Assembly: GCA_003139095.1 (NCBI GenBank)
Contig: PLHW01000072.1
Span: forward strand, 23,813 to 87,812
DNA: 64,000 bases
Direction of reading: 5' to 3'
Origin: Acidobacteriaceae bacterium
Lineage (GTDB): Bacteria; Acidobacteriota; Terriglobia; Terriglobales; Acidobacteriaceae
Shown here: positions 45,931 to 54,774 of the stretch, in pieces
How positions within the stretch are numbered: position 1 is the stretch's first letter
Layout of the letters: every line of letters begins with the position of its first letter
Made by a program: the position numbers and the translations under genes
Notes under the pieces: generated by a model
Told to the model about the DNA's origin: nothing
The model's input: only the letters and a program-made list of their open reading frames with translations
The model's database searches: none

Positions 45931-46512
45931 TTAGCGAGTTTCCCGATCCAGCCATTTCTCTACCCGCGCTGGACACCACTCTTCCAGCGCTCGCAGCAAT
46001 TCCTCAACAGAATCTCGCGCCAGCACCAACTCTCGGTTCTCCGTCTTCAGAAATCGCTCCTCCACTGCATGGTCGAACATCGCCAGCAGTGGCGAGTAAT
46101 ATCCCAGCACGTTCAGGATGCCGCAAGGCTTCGCGTGCAAGCCGAGTTGTGCCCACGTGACCATTTCGCAAAACTCTTCAAGCGTTCCGAATCCACCTGG
46201 CAAGGCGATGAAGGCATCGGACAGGTCCGCCATAAGTGCCTTGCGTTCGTGCATCGAGCGCACAACGTGAAGTTTGGTGAGCCCGTTGTGACCGACCTCT
46301 CGTGCCATGAGGTTCTTCGGGATGACTCCCACCGCCTCGCCGCCTGCTTGCAGCACGGCGTCCGCGAGCACGCCCATCAAGCCCACATTACCGCCACCAT
46401 AAACCAGCCCAATCTTCCGGCGCACGAGTTCCGCACCCAAGTCCTCGGCGACAGCGCGGTACTCGGGGTGGCTGCCCGGACTGGAACCGCAGAAAACACA
46501 GATTCGTTTCAT
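45931..46512 (-). CDS. LOG-family nucleotide phosphoribohydrolase
   Basis: 193 aa, TIGR00730/LOG type: RICVFCGSSPGSHPEY, LVYGGGNVGLMGVLADAVL and PGGFGTLEEFCEMVTWAQLG, the signature motif with catalytic Arg/Glu. Members hydrolyse nucleoside 5'-monophosphates to base and ribose 5-phosphate, and can release cytokinins in plants and plant-associated microbes. In bacteria a housekeeping role is likely. Full length and intact. Confidence 0.93.
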   Translation of the reverse strand: MKRICVFCGSSPGSHPEYRAVAEDLGAELVRRKIGLVYGGGNVGLMGVLADAVLQAGGEAVGVIPKNLMAREVGHNGLTKLHVVRSMHERKALMADLSDAFIALPGGFGTLEEFCEMVTWAQLGLHAKPCGILNVLGYYSPLLAMFDHAVEERFLKTENRELVLARDSVEELLRALEEWCPARVEKWLDRETR

Positions 46513-46593
46513 GCAGCTATTCTAAGTGTCGCTTCCACAACGAAAGCCCTCGACGGCGGTCACGAGTCGGGGCATGTGGTTGCGGTGATCCGG

Positions 46594-47244
46594 CTACTTT
46601 TTCGGATACCCTACCGATTGCGCCAAGATGATCCTCTGCTGCGGCTGCAACTTCAGGGTCTTGGCAAGCGCGGGCTTATCGACGCTTGCCCGCACCACCG
46701 TGGCCAGCCCCTCCGAGGCGCAATACAGGTAGACGTTCTGTGCGATGAATCCCACATCAGCGGCGGTATACATCTCAGCGTCCGAGGAAGCCGCACCGTC
46801 AGTCTTCGAAAGATCGGAAACATAAACCAGGTTTACAGCCGCATCTTTGACGAAGGACTGCGTGCCAGTAGCCGCCCGGAAGTCGCCCTCCACGACGGGC
46901 TCTAAAGCGGTCGCCTTGGCATTGTAGACGTACACTCCTACCGGAGTGGCCACGTAGATGCTCACTTCCTGCCAGTTCATGGCGGAAGGCGCGGTGCGAC
47001 GCCCATCGGGTCGGTTGATTCCGAAAGCCGCCCAGAGCAAGTTCGAAAGCGTCTGCTGCGAGAGCGTACCGGAACCGAACTCGCGAGTCGATTTACGATC
47101 CTTGAGAACCTCCATCAGAGGGCGTCCCCATGTCGTCAGCGGCGGCGGAAGCTGGAAAGGCTTGAGCGCCTGCGCTGCTGAGACAACAGACAGACAGATA
47201 GTCGCCAGCGCCAGCGTAAGCACGAACGGTGCTTTGTGTTTCAT
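46594..47244 (-). CDS. Exported SagB-like nitroreductase-family protein
   Basis: 216 aa. An N-terminal signal peptide (FVLTLALATICLSVVSAAQA) is unusual for a flavoprotein. The nitroreductase core is LKDRKSTREFGSGTLSQQTL, LLWAAFGINRPDGRRTAPSA, DVGFIAQNVYLYCASEGLAT and a C-terminal VGYPKK. The layout resembles SagB-type FMN oxidoreductases. Substrate unknown. It lies 81 nt upstream of the LOG gene on the same strand. Confidence 0.85.
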   Translation of the reverse strand: MKHKAPFVLTLALATICLSVVSAAQALKPFQLPPPLTTWGRPLMEVLKDRKSTREFGSGTLSQQTLSNLLWAAFGINRPDGRRTAPSAMNWQEVSIYVATPVGVYVYNAKATALEPVVEGDFRAATGTQSFVKDAAVNLVYVSDLSKTDGAASSDAEMYTAADVGFIAQNVYLYCASEGLATVVRASVDKPALAKTLKLQPQQRIILAQSVGYPKK

Positions 47245-47541
47245 CAGAGAGTTCCTTCCGAATGTTTTCAGCCAACAGTCCCGGCTTCTTTGCTATTCCT
47301 ACTGTAGACCTGTCTGTTGCCGAAGGTTGTGACTCGCTCGATCACACCGGAGATGTCCTCGGTCGCGTACCTGCGTTCGGGGATTGCGGCATTCATCTGG
47401 TGGCGAGTTATTTTTCCACGGATCGCGTCCATTGCTTCGATACCCGGGATCTGCGGCCCCCTTGACCAACTCTTTGCGAAGGGCTTCGTCAAGGTACGAG
47501 CCAGAGTTGCGGCCGACACTGGCAGCGTTCATACTCCGACC

Positions 47542-47745
47542 ATGACACTCAAAAATGCGGCGTTGCTGGCTTTGGTCGGGACGATATTGATGACGGTTCT
47601 TTTGGTGTGGAATTTCATCTCCAAAGTCCTTAATGTTCTCCGTGGCGTGGAGGCTCCGATAGTGCTCTTCGCGTCTTTCATCTATGCGTTCGGCTGCTTA
47701 ACCGTAATGGTGTTCTTTTTCGTGTCCCATAGAGCGCAGTCGTGA
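47542..47745 (+). CDS. Small two-helix membrane protein (67 aa)
   Basis: 67 codons from ATG 47542: AALLALVGTILMTVLLVWNF, a loop (ISKVLNVLRGVEAP), then IVLFASFIYAFGCLTVMVFF and VSHRAQS. Two clear membrane helices. I recall very similar 65-70-aa proteins (…VFF.V.HRAQS) in Acidobacteriota. The frame continues upstream to 47317 but with non-coding composition. No function known. Confidence 0.6.
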   Translation: MTLKNAALLALVGTILMTVLLVWNFISKVLNVLRGVEAPIVLFASFIYAFGCLTVMVFFFVSHRAQS

Positions 47746-48112
47746 TTGCCGCGTGCCCGCCTCTCAGTCTGCCAAGCAGCCCGAAGATCGCCTTGCGGAC
47801 GGCCGTTGCGGACCGCGGTGCCCAGCGCCTTCTTCTGCCCGGTCAGCACGAGCAGCCGCTTGGCGGCGTTATGCCCGTGTAGATAAGGTTGCGTTGCAGC
47901 AGCATGTAGTGCCACGTGGCGAGCGTGAAGAAACCTGCGTTGCGAGTCACAATGTGGCTGGGCGACATTCCCGTTGAAGCCCGCTGCACGCTGTGTCGCG
48001 ACAGTCGTTTCCGAGCGGAATCAACTCATCATCGTCCGCAGGAGGCTGAATACGTTGCAGCGCGCATTTGACCGTCAGGGCGCGAATTGTCAAAGCGAGG
48101 AGGTGGCGCACA
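47746..48112. other. Intergenic region, nothing certain
   Basis: Short frames of about 75 codons on both strands, none with a domain, ribosome-binding site or normal composition. It may contain decayed sequence at the edge of the HTH/recombinase module. Confidence 0.4.
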
Positions 48113-48508
48113 TCAGCGACCAGGCTTGCGGGAAGCTCTCTTCTTAAGCGTTCTTAGCGGAATACCGCGCTTCCGTTCATCCGTGGAATGAGGTTGAGCA
48201 TCCTCGTTACCTTGGGCCGCGAGAGATGCCTTCAGGTCTTTCAAGAGGTCGGCGTCCGCGATAGCGACATGCACACCCGCAGCTTCGCCAGAGGTTCGCT
48301 GTAGCCACTGATTTAATTCGTCCGGGCTCGCAACCACGTTCCTTCCGTCCCGCCTAGTCGGCATTCCTTCTTTCGCCCAGCGGTGAGCTGTGGAATTGGG
48401 CATTCCGAGGAATCCGGCAATCGCTGGCCAACCGCGAAGCTCGGCCGACTTTCGCGCTGCGGCTCCCGCCTGAGTGTTCGGGCGACTTTTGCCTCGTTCG
48501 GCTGGCAT
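48113..48508 (-). CDS. Excisionase-like helix-turn-helix protein
   Basis: 131 aa. Residues about 25-72 form a MerR/excisionase-type winged HTH: GWPAIAGFLGMPNSTAHRWA, then KEGMPTRRDGRNVVASPDEL and NQWLQR. This pattern is shared by phage excisionases, AlpA-like regulators and terminase small subunits. The N- and C-terminal tails are basic. Placed between the accessory genes and the defence-like operon, it could be the recombination directionality factor of the island or a regulator. No ribosome-binding site is evident. Confidence 0.7.
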   Translation of the reverse strand: MPAERGKSRPNTQAGAAARKSAELRGWPAIAGFLGMPNSTAHRWAKEGMPTRRDGRNVVASPDELNQWLQRTSGEAAGVHVAIADADLLKDLKASLAAQGNEDAQPHSTDERKRGIPLRTLKKRASRKPGR

Positions 48509-48542
48509 GTCACGACCAAACCAACGTCCCGGATGTTATCAG

Positions 48543-48776
48543 ATGAGCGCCGACTATCGCGACAGTTCGCAAATCCAATTGACCTCCCAAGTCTTGCCAC
48601 CGTCCGGCGAGAATGACTGCTCCATGCGCGCGGAGTTGGGGGAGATGTTGAGCCTGCTGGCGCGCTATGCCCACGTGGTGCCACAGGACCAGAGAGCGGC
48701 GGTAGATCGCACCGTGGACGTGTTTTTGCGGCGTTCTGCGGCGAAAGTGGAAGTTAACCCATTGAGAATAAATTAG
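48543..48776 (+). CDS. Possible small protein (77 aa), doubtful
   Basis: ATG 48543 opens 77 codons. The second half (RAELGEMLSLLARYAHVVPQ, DQRAAVDRTVDVFLRR) reads like a small helical protein, and the gene would be divergent from the HTH gene. No Shine-Dalgarno and no known family. Confidence 0.35.
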   Translation: MSADYRDSSQIQLTSQVLPPSGENDCSMRAELGEMLSLLARYAHVVPQDQRAAVDRTVDVFLRRSAAKVEVNPLRIN

Positions 48777-48813
48777 GTGTTTGGCGTACCCCTCGGAACC
48801 ATTTTGAACCAGA

Positions 48814-48826
48814 TAGCTAGGGCTAG
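48814..48826. repeat. 13-nt repeat, left copy (candidate inner att)
   Basis: tagctagggctag occurs here and at 55856-55868, bracketing the defence-like operon and resolvase. A downstream ctagtg is also shared. A 13-nt match alone is expected by chance several times in 64 kb, so only its position makes it notable. The rest of 48777-49331 shows no credible gene. Confidence 0.3.
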
Positions 48827-49331
48827 GGCCGTCCTCTTGGGCTAGTGTCATAGCGGGGCCGACCGAGATTCATCGGAGGGGGCAATAGGGAGCTAGTCGT
48901 GTGTATAGTGTGCACCCGCATTTTCTGCCATAAGGGGAGTCGAAACCCTCATTTTGCTCCCGAGCAACCACGCCTCGTACCCGACGCCCACTAGGGGGTC
49001 CGAGGGATGAGAGCATCGGAGGTCAGACATCCTAGAATCGATCCACCCCCTCGTTGGACGACTCCTTGTATCCGCCGCATAACAAACTACTTAACATCCA
49101 TGCTTGCGTTCCGCCGAGCATTTGTCGGGGCCGCATCCGAAGGGCCAGGCTCCGATTTGAGGGGGTCCGAGTCTACAGTTCATGAGGGGTGCGCCAACGC
49201 CGTAAATTTGGGTTCTGCCCGCGAGGATTCTCCCGAAAATCATTGTCTACTATGTTCGGATTCTTTAAGGTTGGCGTCCCGGACCGGCTTACGTGATCCC
49301 GTGACCGTCGCTGGCAGGGCTGTTTCGGATT

Positions 49332-50537
49332 TCATTTTGAAGTGGCGGTCCAGCCGACTGTAAAAGGCTTTAACGGGAGCTTGGTCCCAATTCGAGAAAG
49401 GTTAATTGCTACTGATCCGTCTTCCAATGTGGTCAATGCGACGTGCCAATATGATCGGTCCCCGCGATCCGTCATGTTGAGGTTCTTCTTGTTCTCGTCT
49501 AAGAGCGAATAAGGCACAGCATAGCATTCATCTCTGTCCATGCAGGAGAGCACAAAATAACTCTCCTGGCCCTCGGCAAGAAAACGGTCCCAGTTCGGAT
49601 GGAAAGCGTACCAGTACGGTTGATAGTCCCCTTCATACCGCTTGGAAACGGCGCAGCACACGCGTAGGGTCTTATCCGAACTCCAAAACAAAGTGCGGCT
49701 GTACCGCACCAGTTCCTTGCCCTTTAGCCGCGCAAAAGCCTCGACGGCCTCTAATCGTTTGGCGGAAAGCAAGTCTGGATCCGTGCGTTCCTGCTTGTAC
49801 GAGTCACGGCCCTTTTGACCATCTTCGGTTGGGGTATGATCGACAATTTGCTCTTCGACATCAGCGGCAGTTGTGAATATTACGTCTATGATCCTGTCGA
49901 TTTTTGTGTACTCGAAGGGTTGGAGTAATTGGCGAATTTGCGTAAGGGTCGCTGGATCGTCAGATTTTTCCTTGATCTGGACCAGCTTTATTAGTCGCTC
50001 TACGCTGATTAGTCGCATATCCCAGGCGTACCGGGAACCGCGCACCTGAGCCTCAAGCGCACCTGTATCCTCTCGTCCGACAATGACAAGCATTGACGCG
50101 TTCGGTTTAATCCGCTGCTCGGCGCACAGCTTCACCTTATATTGAGCGATCTTGTCGAGTGAGATGGCCACATAATCCGTTGTTTTCACCTCAATCAAAA
50201 TGTCAGGGTCCGTTTGGGACCGCCATATCCCATCAAAGCCGACTGCCGTTTTCCGACCTTGATAAGGACCATTCTCGACATCGAAGTTTAACCTCCGGCC
50301 CAGTTCATTCACGATGTCTTGGAGAACAATTCCGCCCTTATCGAAAGCATTTTCTAGACAGTGCCGAGCGTAGTCGAAGAGCGATTCACTGGGACAGACT
50401 CGGAGGTATCCACAAAATTCTTGTGATGCCTCGTTTCCGTCCCGCAGATGACCGTCGCCTGCGTTGTTAACAACTTGCTCGACAGTCATCTTGAGCACTG
50501 CGTCACGATTGCTGTTCCAGATGCTCAGTAGTGGCAT
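49332..50537 (-). CDS. PD-(D/E)XK nuclease-like protein of the defence-like operon
   Basis: 401 aa. Residues about 60-185 fit a restriction-endonuclease-like fold: helix with Glu (DIVNELGRRL), then FDGIW (Asp102), DILIEVKTTD (Glu116, Lys118) and a following strand SMLVIVG, i.e. D-x13-ExK. A linker region follows (about 190-270). A separate C-terminal domain of about 120 residues has many aromatic residues (YWYAFHPNWDRFLAEGQESY, CMDRDECYAVPYSLLDE) and matches no family I can name. Last gene of the four-gene operon, 80 nt after the 462-aa gene. Probably the DNA-cutting effector. Confidence 0.75.
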   Translation of the reverse strand: MPLLSIWNSNRDAVLKMTVEQVVNNAGDGHLRDGNEASQEFCGYLRVCPSESLFDYARHCLENAFDKGGIVLQDIVNELGRRLNFDVENGPYQGRKTAVGFDGIWRSQTDPDILIEVKTTDYVAISLDKIAQYKVKLCAEQRIKPNASMLVIVGREDTGALEAQVRGSRYAWDMRLISVERLIKLVQIKEKSDDPATLTQIRQLLQPFEYTKIDRIIDVIFTTAADVEEQIVDHTPTEDGQKGRDSYKQERTDPDLLSAKRLEAVEAFARLKGKELVRYSRTLFWSSDKTLRVCCAVSKRYEGDYQPYWYAFHPNWDRFLAEGQESYFVLSCMDRDECYAVPYSLLDENKKNLNMTDRGDRSYWHVALTTLEDGSVAINLSRIGTKLPLKPFTVGWTATSK

Positions 50538-50617
50538 GCGGCAATAATAAAGCAGAACGCGAGTACCAATAGATGCTGTTTATCAGTTTTCTGCTGGCCC
50601 TCAATATAGTCCCAATT

Positions 50618-52006
50618 TCACCTGCGACGTGGCTTACGTTCTGTACGTCCCCGTGTAGCGTCGGCTCTAGCCGTGAGCCTTGAAAGTCTCAGTGAGATTT
50701 CTTGGAGCCTTTCACTAGTGTCGTCCAAATCGAACTGGATGGAGTCGAGAGCATCCACGTCCAATCGGGGCGGAAATAGTTGCTCTGGCGATTCGGTTCG
50801 CGGTGGCCAGCGCAGAGTAGCCGTGATGCAGGGTGCTATTTCAACCTCAAGCTGTGTGTTGCTACCGGTTCGAAAATCGAAAATTGCTTTTTGTTTGGCA
50901 TTGATGACCCGGAGCTCAGCCAGGCTCAGGTCGCAAGTTGGTCTATCTAGCAACGCCTCCCTCCTCAGCACCTCTCGAATCGCTCGTCTTCCCAGGCCAC
51001 CCGCATAAGACGCCACATTTGAACGCCGATGAAGGCCAGCACAAAACCCATACCACAGGAGTATCCCAGGAAAAATATGGACGTACGGAGAGACAAGTTG
51101 CAAATGATCTAATGTTCCCGGAGCGATCTGGCTCGCCAAGTACCCCAGCACGAAAGCAATCGAAAGGGATGCGGCCTCAGGTCGGCTCCTGAAGTGACGT
51201 ACGAGGTCCTCTAGCACGAGAACCCTGTCCTCTCGGGGGCCACGCATCACCTTTCCTAAATCGCCAACTCCCGGCACTTCGGATTCGAGAGAGCGCCACT
51301 GACGATTATCAATTTCCCCCTTGAGGTAAAGATCCAAGATTGCGTCAAGGACGGAAGAGGGTACCTGATCTCGGACATCGGATTTCCAAGCACCACTCTC
51401 CAAACCCAATAGTACGTACCAGGGGGAGTGCAGCGCGTCTTTGGTCAGCGGAACACTGGTCTGTCGAGTGAGTTCCCTAGCCTCGAACCAACCGTTGGAT
51501 ACTGTGTCACTCTCCATTGTCACCGCTCCGAGAGCAAGAGCCCGCGCCATAACGAACGAATAGGTCCCGGTACAGGCACGCGCCGGAACCTGATTAAGAT
51601 CGCGTTGGCCCTCAAGGTAAGTCGCCGTTTCTCCCAATATCAAACCTGCACAAGCGTTCTCCAGTCTGTGCAGATTCGGTGTGGGTTGAAACTTGAACGC
51701 TTGTTCCGCGTTTTCAAAATTACTGACCCGAATGTACGCGGTCAACGGAGTGAGCGTGTTTAGATACGTCAATGCCCAGGCCAGCAGATCCCGCTCATCT
51801 CCGTCAGCAACAATTAAGTTTGGGAGAGTTAGCATCTCCCTGGGGTCATCCTGCCAGACAAGGATCAGGTCCCCTGTTCTGTGAGGGGGTGAGAGTGAAC
51901 TAACAGCACTGAACTCATATCGGGAAAACAGTCCGCCCGAGTCTTCCAGTATCCGCGCCTGCAATATGTCGATCAATTCTCTGCGATTTGTCGTTTTGAC
52001 CCACAT
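50618..52006 (-). CDS. Unrecognised 462-aa component of the defence-like operon
   Basis: 462 aa with no motif I recognise. The N-terminal ~110 residues (LIDILQARILEDSGGLFSRY, LILVWQDDPREMLTLPN) look alpha/beta. The middle is helical. At about 285-335 there are two hydrophobic stretches (SLSIAFVLGYLASQI, HIFPGILLWYGFCAGLH) that might be membrane or buried helices. The C-terminal ~70 residues are predicted coiled coil (LQEISLRLSRLTARA) ending in a basic tail RGRTERKPRRR. Its ATG is 3 nt after the helicase stop, so translation is coupled. Possible roles: target sensing or scaffold. Confidence 0.7.
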   Translation of the reverse strand: MWVKTTNRRELIDILQARILEDSGGLFSRYEFSAVSSLSPPHRTGDLILVWQDDPREMLTLPNLIVADGDERDLLAWALTYLNTLTPLTAYIRVSNFENAEQAFKFQPTPNLHRLENACAGLILGETATYLEGQRDLNQVPARACTGTYSFVMARALALGAVTMESDTVSNGWFEARELTRQTSVPLTKDALHSPWYVLLGLESGAWKSDVRDQVPSSVLDAILDLYLKGEIDNRQWRSLESEVPGVGDLGKVMRGPREDRVLVLEDLVRHFRSRPEAASLSIAFVLGYLASQIAPGTLDHLQLVSPYVHIFPGILLWYGFCAGLHRRSNVASYAGGLGRRAIREVLRREALLDRPTCDLSLAELRVINAKQKAIFDFRTGSNTQLEVEIAPCITATLRWPPRTESPEQLFPPRLDVDALDSIQFDLDDTSERLQEISLRLSRLTARADATRGRTERKPRRR

Positions 52007-52009
52007 GTT

Positions 52010-53176
52010 CTATTTGGTCTTTCCGCCAAAAACGTCTTTGATCTTTGGCAAGTCCTTTGTTGGTTCGAGTTGCATGAGCGCCCGCTCAAAATATCCAGGC
52101 AGATCATCTGAATAATGTATGGACAGAGTCGTCTTGCACCGAGTTACCGCAACGTATGCGATGTTCCTCTGCAGCCGGAAGCGTTTCAAAGACTCGCATG
52201 CAGCAAGGTGCAGGCCTCTGAACTCAATTCCTTTTGCGGAGTGAAATGTGCCAACAATGATCGGCTTCCCTTTTACGAAAGCAGAATGCTCTCCCCCTTT
52301 TTGAAGAACGCACAGACCACAAAGAGGAGATTCTGACATCAATTGCCAGACTTCGTTCACATCCTCATTGCGAGGGCACAAAACGCCAAACAATGCATCA
52401 GGATATGCCTTGAGTTGGAGCACGAGTTTCTCGATGATTTTCTGCGTTTCCTTACGCAAGCTACCAGAGCGAACATGTTCGACGGACGAGGGTTTAGCCG
52501 TTTCATCGTAATGCGATGTAGGCAGCAGTGGGACGTAGCCAATGGAGTCCCGTCCTAAAGCATCGGCCAGTTTGCAAATCTGTCGTCCACATCGATATTG
52601 ATACTTCAAAACGTGCTCTTTCCCCTGCACAAGCCCTCGCAGTGTATCCAAGGGATCTGGAGTTGCATAGATTTTTTGCCGTGAGTCGGCAACTGCAAAG
52701 AGCGTGCGAGCAAGCCTGCTAAACAATTCGATCTCTTCAGGCAAGTAGTCTTGTGCCTCATCCAACAGAATGGCGTCGTAAATATGAAACAGTTTTCGTT
52801 TTTCGACTAGATTCGTGACCTCATCCAGAAAGTACTCCCGCTGTTCCTCGAAACCGTCGGGAGGATTGGTGAACACCCCATACTGAAAAAGCAACTGCTG
52901 GGCCCATTTCCTTGATGTTTGCACCTTATCGGGAGGAAAAGCATAACGCTTCGCCCCAGACGCAATGAACTCTTGTAGTGTGCGGGAAAAAACAATTACC
53001 TCAATATCGGGCTTGCCCGCCAGGGTCATATAGTTTCCGCGCAACAGCAAAAGATTTGTCTTACCGCTCCCTGGCGGCCCGGTAATTAGGTGATTCCCGG
53101 AAAGGGGAAGAGCGATGACGTCTTTCTGATCTTCGTCGAGTTCATCTTCCCCTACCCACCACGTTTCACTCATCAC
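52010..53176 (-). CDS. Compact UvrD-like SF1 helicase of the defence-like operon
   Basis: 388 aa, about half the length of UvrD/PcrA. Motifs: I HLITGPPGSGKTNLLLL, II YDAILLDEAQDYL, III-like FAVADSRQKIYA, IV-like KYQYRCGRQI, V VGTFHSAKGIEFRG and VI AYVAVTRCKTTLSIHYS. All ATPase/translocase motifs are present, but there is little room for the 1B/2B insertions of true UvrD, resembling stand-alone UvrD_C_2/DUF2075-like enzymes. It lies 33 nt after the ATPase stop and 3 nt before the 462-aa gene. Probably translocates or senses DNA for the system. Confidence 0.85.
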   Translation of the reverse strand: MMSETWWVGEDELDEDQKDVIALPLSGNHLITGPPGSGKTNLLLLRGNYMTLAGKPDIEVIVFSRTLQEFIASGAKRYAFPPDKVQTSRKWAQQLLFQYGVFTNPPDGFEEQREYFLDEVTNLVEKRKLFHIYDAILLDEAQDYLPEEIELFSRLARTLFAVADSRQKIYATPDPLDTLRGLVQGKEHVLKYQYRCGRQICKLADALGRDSIGYVPLLPTSHYDETAKPSSVEHVRSGSLRKETQKIIEKLVLQLKAYPDALFGVLCPRNEDVNEVWQLMSESPLCGLCVLQKGGEHSAFVKGKPIIVGTFHSAKGIEFRGLHLAACESLKRFRLQRNIAYVAVTRCKTTLSIHYSDDLPGYFERALMQLEPTKDLPKIKDVFGGKTK

Positions 53177-53209
53177 CCAACTCCACTCGCTCCGATCGGG
53201 GACACATTG

Positions 53210-54685
53210 TCATTTTGCTTGCCCCTGAATCATCTTTAGCGCATCTCTATAAACAAACGGTACCCAGAAGACGGTCTTTTCCTTGACAGTTCGTTTCTCG
53301 AAAAAACCAATTTCCGTTAGGCGCTCGGCGTTTCTGAGGGCGTCCGCGTCAGTCGTGTTCCAAATCTTCGCTAGTGTTTTGGCAGTTTGATGAGTCTTCT
53401 TTCCCTCTAGCAAATTGAGTAAGGACTTCAAACTTGCGTGCTCTGCGCACAGGGTCTGATGGAAACGTTCGCTGGAAACTTCTGGCAGCCCGGCTTTCAA
53501 TGCCGAACGGTCTATAAGAATTTCTCCGGGAGGGTCGGACCCGCCGACTTCGAGGGACCTGAGTTGCTGTTCCCTGGCGGAGGAAATGAGGTGTATCAAT
53601 TCTCGCGGGGCTGTTTGCTTCGTACCGTCCTTTGTACGCGACAAGACCCATTCCAGGGTAGAGGTCTTGCCGGAACCGCTGTCCACCTGCTTGGGAAATA
53701 TGCGATAGAAAAGTTCCTGCTGCAATTCTGCGCTCTTCAGTACCTCCCTATCATCCACATGGTAGTAGGCTTTGAGCGAGTCGTTGTGAAGCGCACGTCT
53801 CACGACCAGGTTCAGCAGAGTTTGGGGGTTCCACGTAATCTTGGTGTAGCGCGTGATATGGCTTGCTTCCCTGAATCCACCCTCCGTAATGCGTCGCCAG
53901 ATGTCATCTCTCAAAAACACTTTCAGTGAGATGTTCCGAAGACCAGTTATGTCGAGGTAGACTCGGAACAATGCCCGCAAAGCGCGCGCTTCCAGTTCGT
54001 CAGAATCGAGAAACGCGACATCCAGACGATCAAGAACAATCCATATCTTCAAAGGCACCAGTGCAAGCGCCTCGTCAGCGGCTTGAAGCAAATCGTCCGC
54101 AGATACAAAACCCTTCTTACGCTCCTCTCCGCTCGGCTCCCCGAGGGTTATCTTCCCGCCGAGCTCAGGCATGCCAGTGTTGGGGTCAATCTTGACCTCG
54201 CCCGAGAGTTGGAGCCGTCTAACGTACTCAAGTACTGAGTTCAGAATACGCTTTAGCGTCCAGTCCGCCGCTACTAGTCCTGCAGCCTCAAGGGCTTCAA
54301 CTACTCGGCTCGCTGGGTCGTTCTTGAGATTTCGAGCACGGAAGGTTTGCGCAACCAAAGAAAGACAATACAATTTCCAAATCCCCCGCAGTTGCTCTTC
54401 CGATGATTGTTGGGTAACCAGATCTCTGAAGACTGGCGTTCCCATTACATTCTCGCCAGGCAAAACCAAGATTTCCCGTTGCGCCAGTTCATTGGCTTTC
54501 TTGATAAGAAGGGAGTAGATCGCACTCTTACCTGAGCCCTTGGGCCCATAGACCACGTCGATCTCGCCCGCGAACACTTTTCTCCATTGTTCGGTTTCGA
54601 CGAAATATGACTCAAGAGCGTCAGTTTCCTCTTCAGCGATGCGCTTACCAAAATGGGTTTCAGTCAAAACTACACGCTTCGACAT
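53210..54685 (-). CDS. P-loop ATPase, Sll1717-like, first gene of the defence-like operon
   Basis: 491 aa. Walker A VYGPKGSGKSAIYSLLIKK (about 42-50) and Walker B ALVPLKIWIVLDRLDVAF (about 215-225), then the arginine-containing LKVFLRDDIWRRIT. These, with the N-terminal FGKRIAEEETDALESYFVET, place it near the Sll1717 family of STAND/KAP-like ATPases often met in defence islands. The C-terminus is a winged-helix-like segment (LTEIGFFEKRTVKEKTVFWV). I choose ATG 54685 because ctgaggagc stands 8 nt upstream and a -10-like tatact lies behind it. The frame also opens with a TTG at 54778 overlapping the resolvase stop. Confidence 0.82.
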   Translation of the reverse strand: MSKRVVLTETHFGKRIAEEETDALESYFVETEQWRKVFAGEIDVVYGPKGSGKSAIYSLLIKKANELAQREILVLPGENVMGTPVFRDLVTQQSSEEQLRGIWKLYCLSLVAQTFRARNLKNDPASRVVEALEAAGLVAADWTLKRILNSVLEYVRRLQLSGEVKIDPNTGMPELGGKITLGEPSGEERKKGFVSADDLLQAADEALALVPLKIWIVLDRLDVAFLDSDELEARALRALFRVYLDITGLRNISLKVFLRDDIWRRITEGGFREASHITRYTKITWNPQTLLNLVVRRALHNDSLKAYYHVDDREVLKSAELQQELFYRIFPKQVDSGSGKTSTLEWVLSRTKDGTKQTAPRELIHLISSAREQQLRSLEVGGSDPPGEILIDRSALKAGLPEVSSERFHQTLCAEHASLKSLLNLLEGKKTHQTAKTLAKIWNTTDADALRNAERLTEIGFFEKRTVKEKTVFWVPFVYRDALKMIQGQAK

Positions 54686-54727
54686 GGCCAAGCTCCTCAG
54701 CGCAGCCGAGATTACCGAAAGAGGTAA

Positions 54728-54733
54728 AGTATA
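54728..54733 (-). promoter_or_regulatory. Possible -10 element of the defence-like operon
   Basis: tatact on the minus strand, 42 nt before the ATG at 54685, in the 89-nt gap between the resolvase and the ATPase. No good -35 hexamer stands 16-18 nt upstream, so this is tentative. Confidence 0.3.
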
Positions 54734-54774
54734 CGCGGTTAGAACGCAGCGGGGCTGCCAGGTCAGCGTCTTCG

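Noticed and set aside
48930-48960. tRNA-like T-arm word gagtcgaaaccctc
   Set aside because: No matching acceptor, D or anticodon arms around it; arms do not pair fully.
49007-49363. 118-codon plus-strand frame at the left end of the defence-like operon
   Set aside because: Overlaps the end of the nuclease gene, has no ribosome-binding site and no domain.
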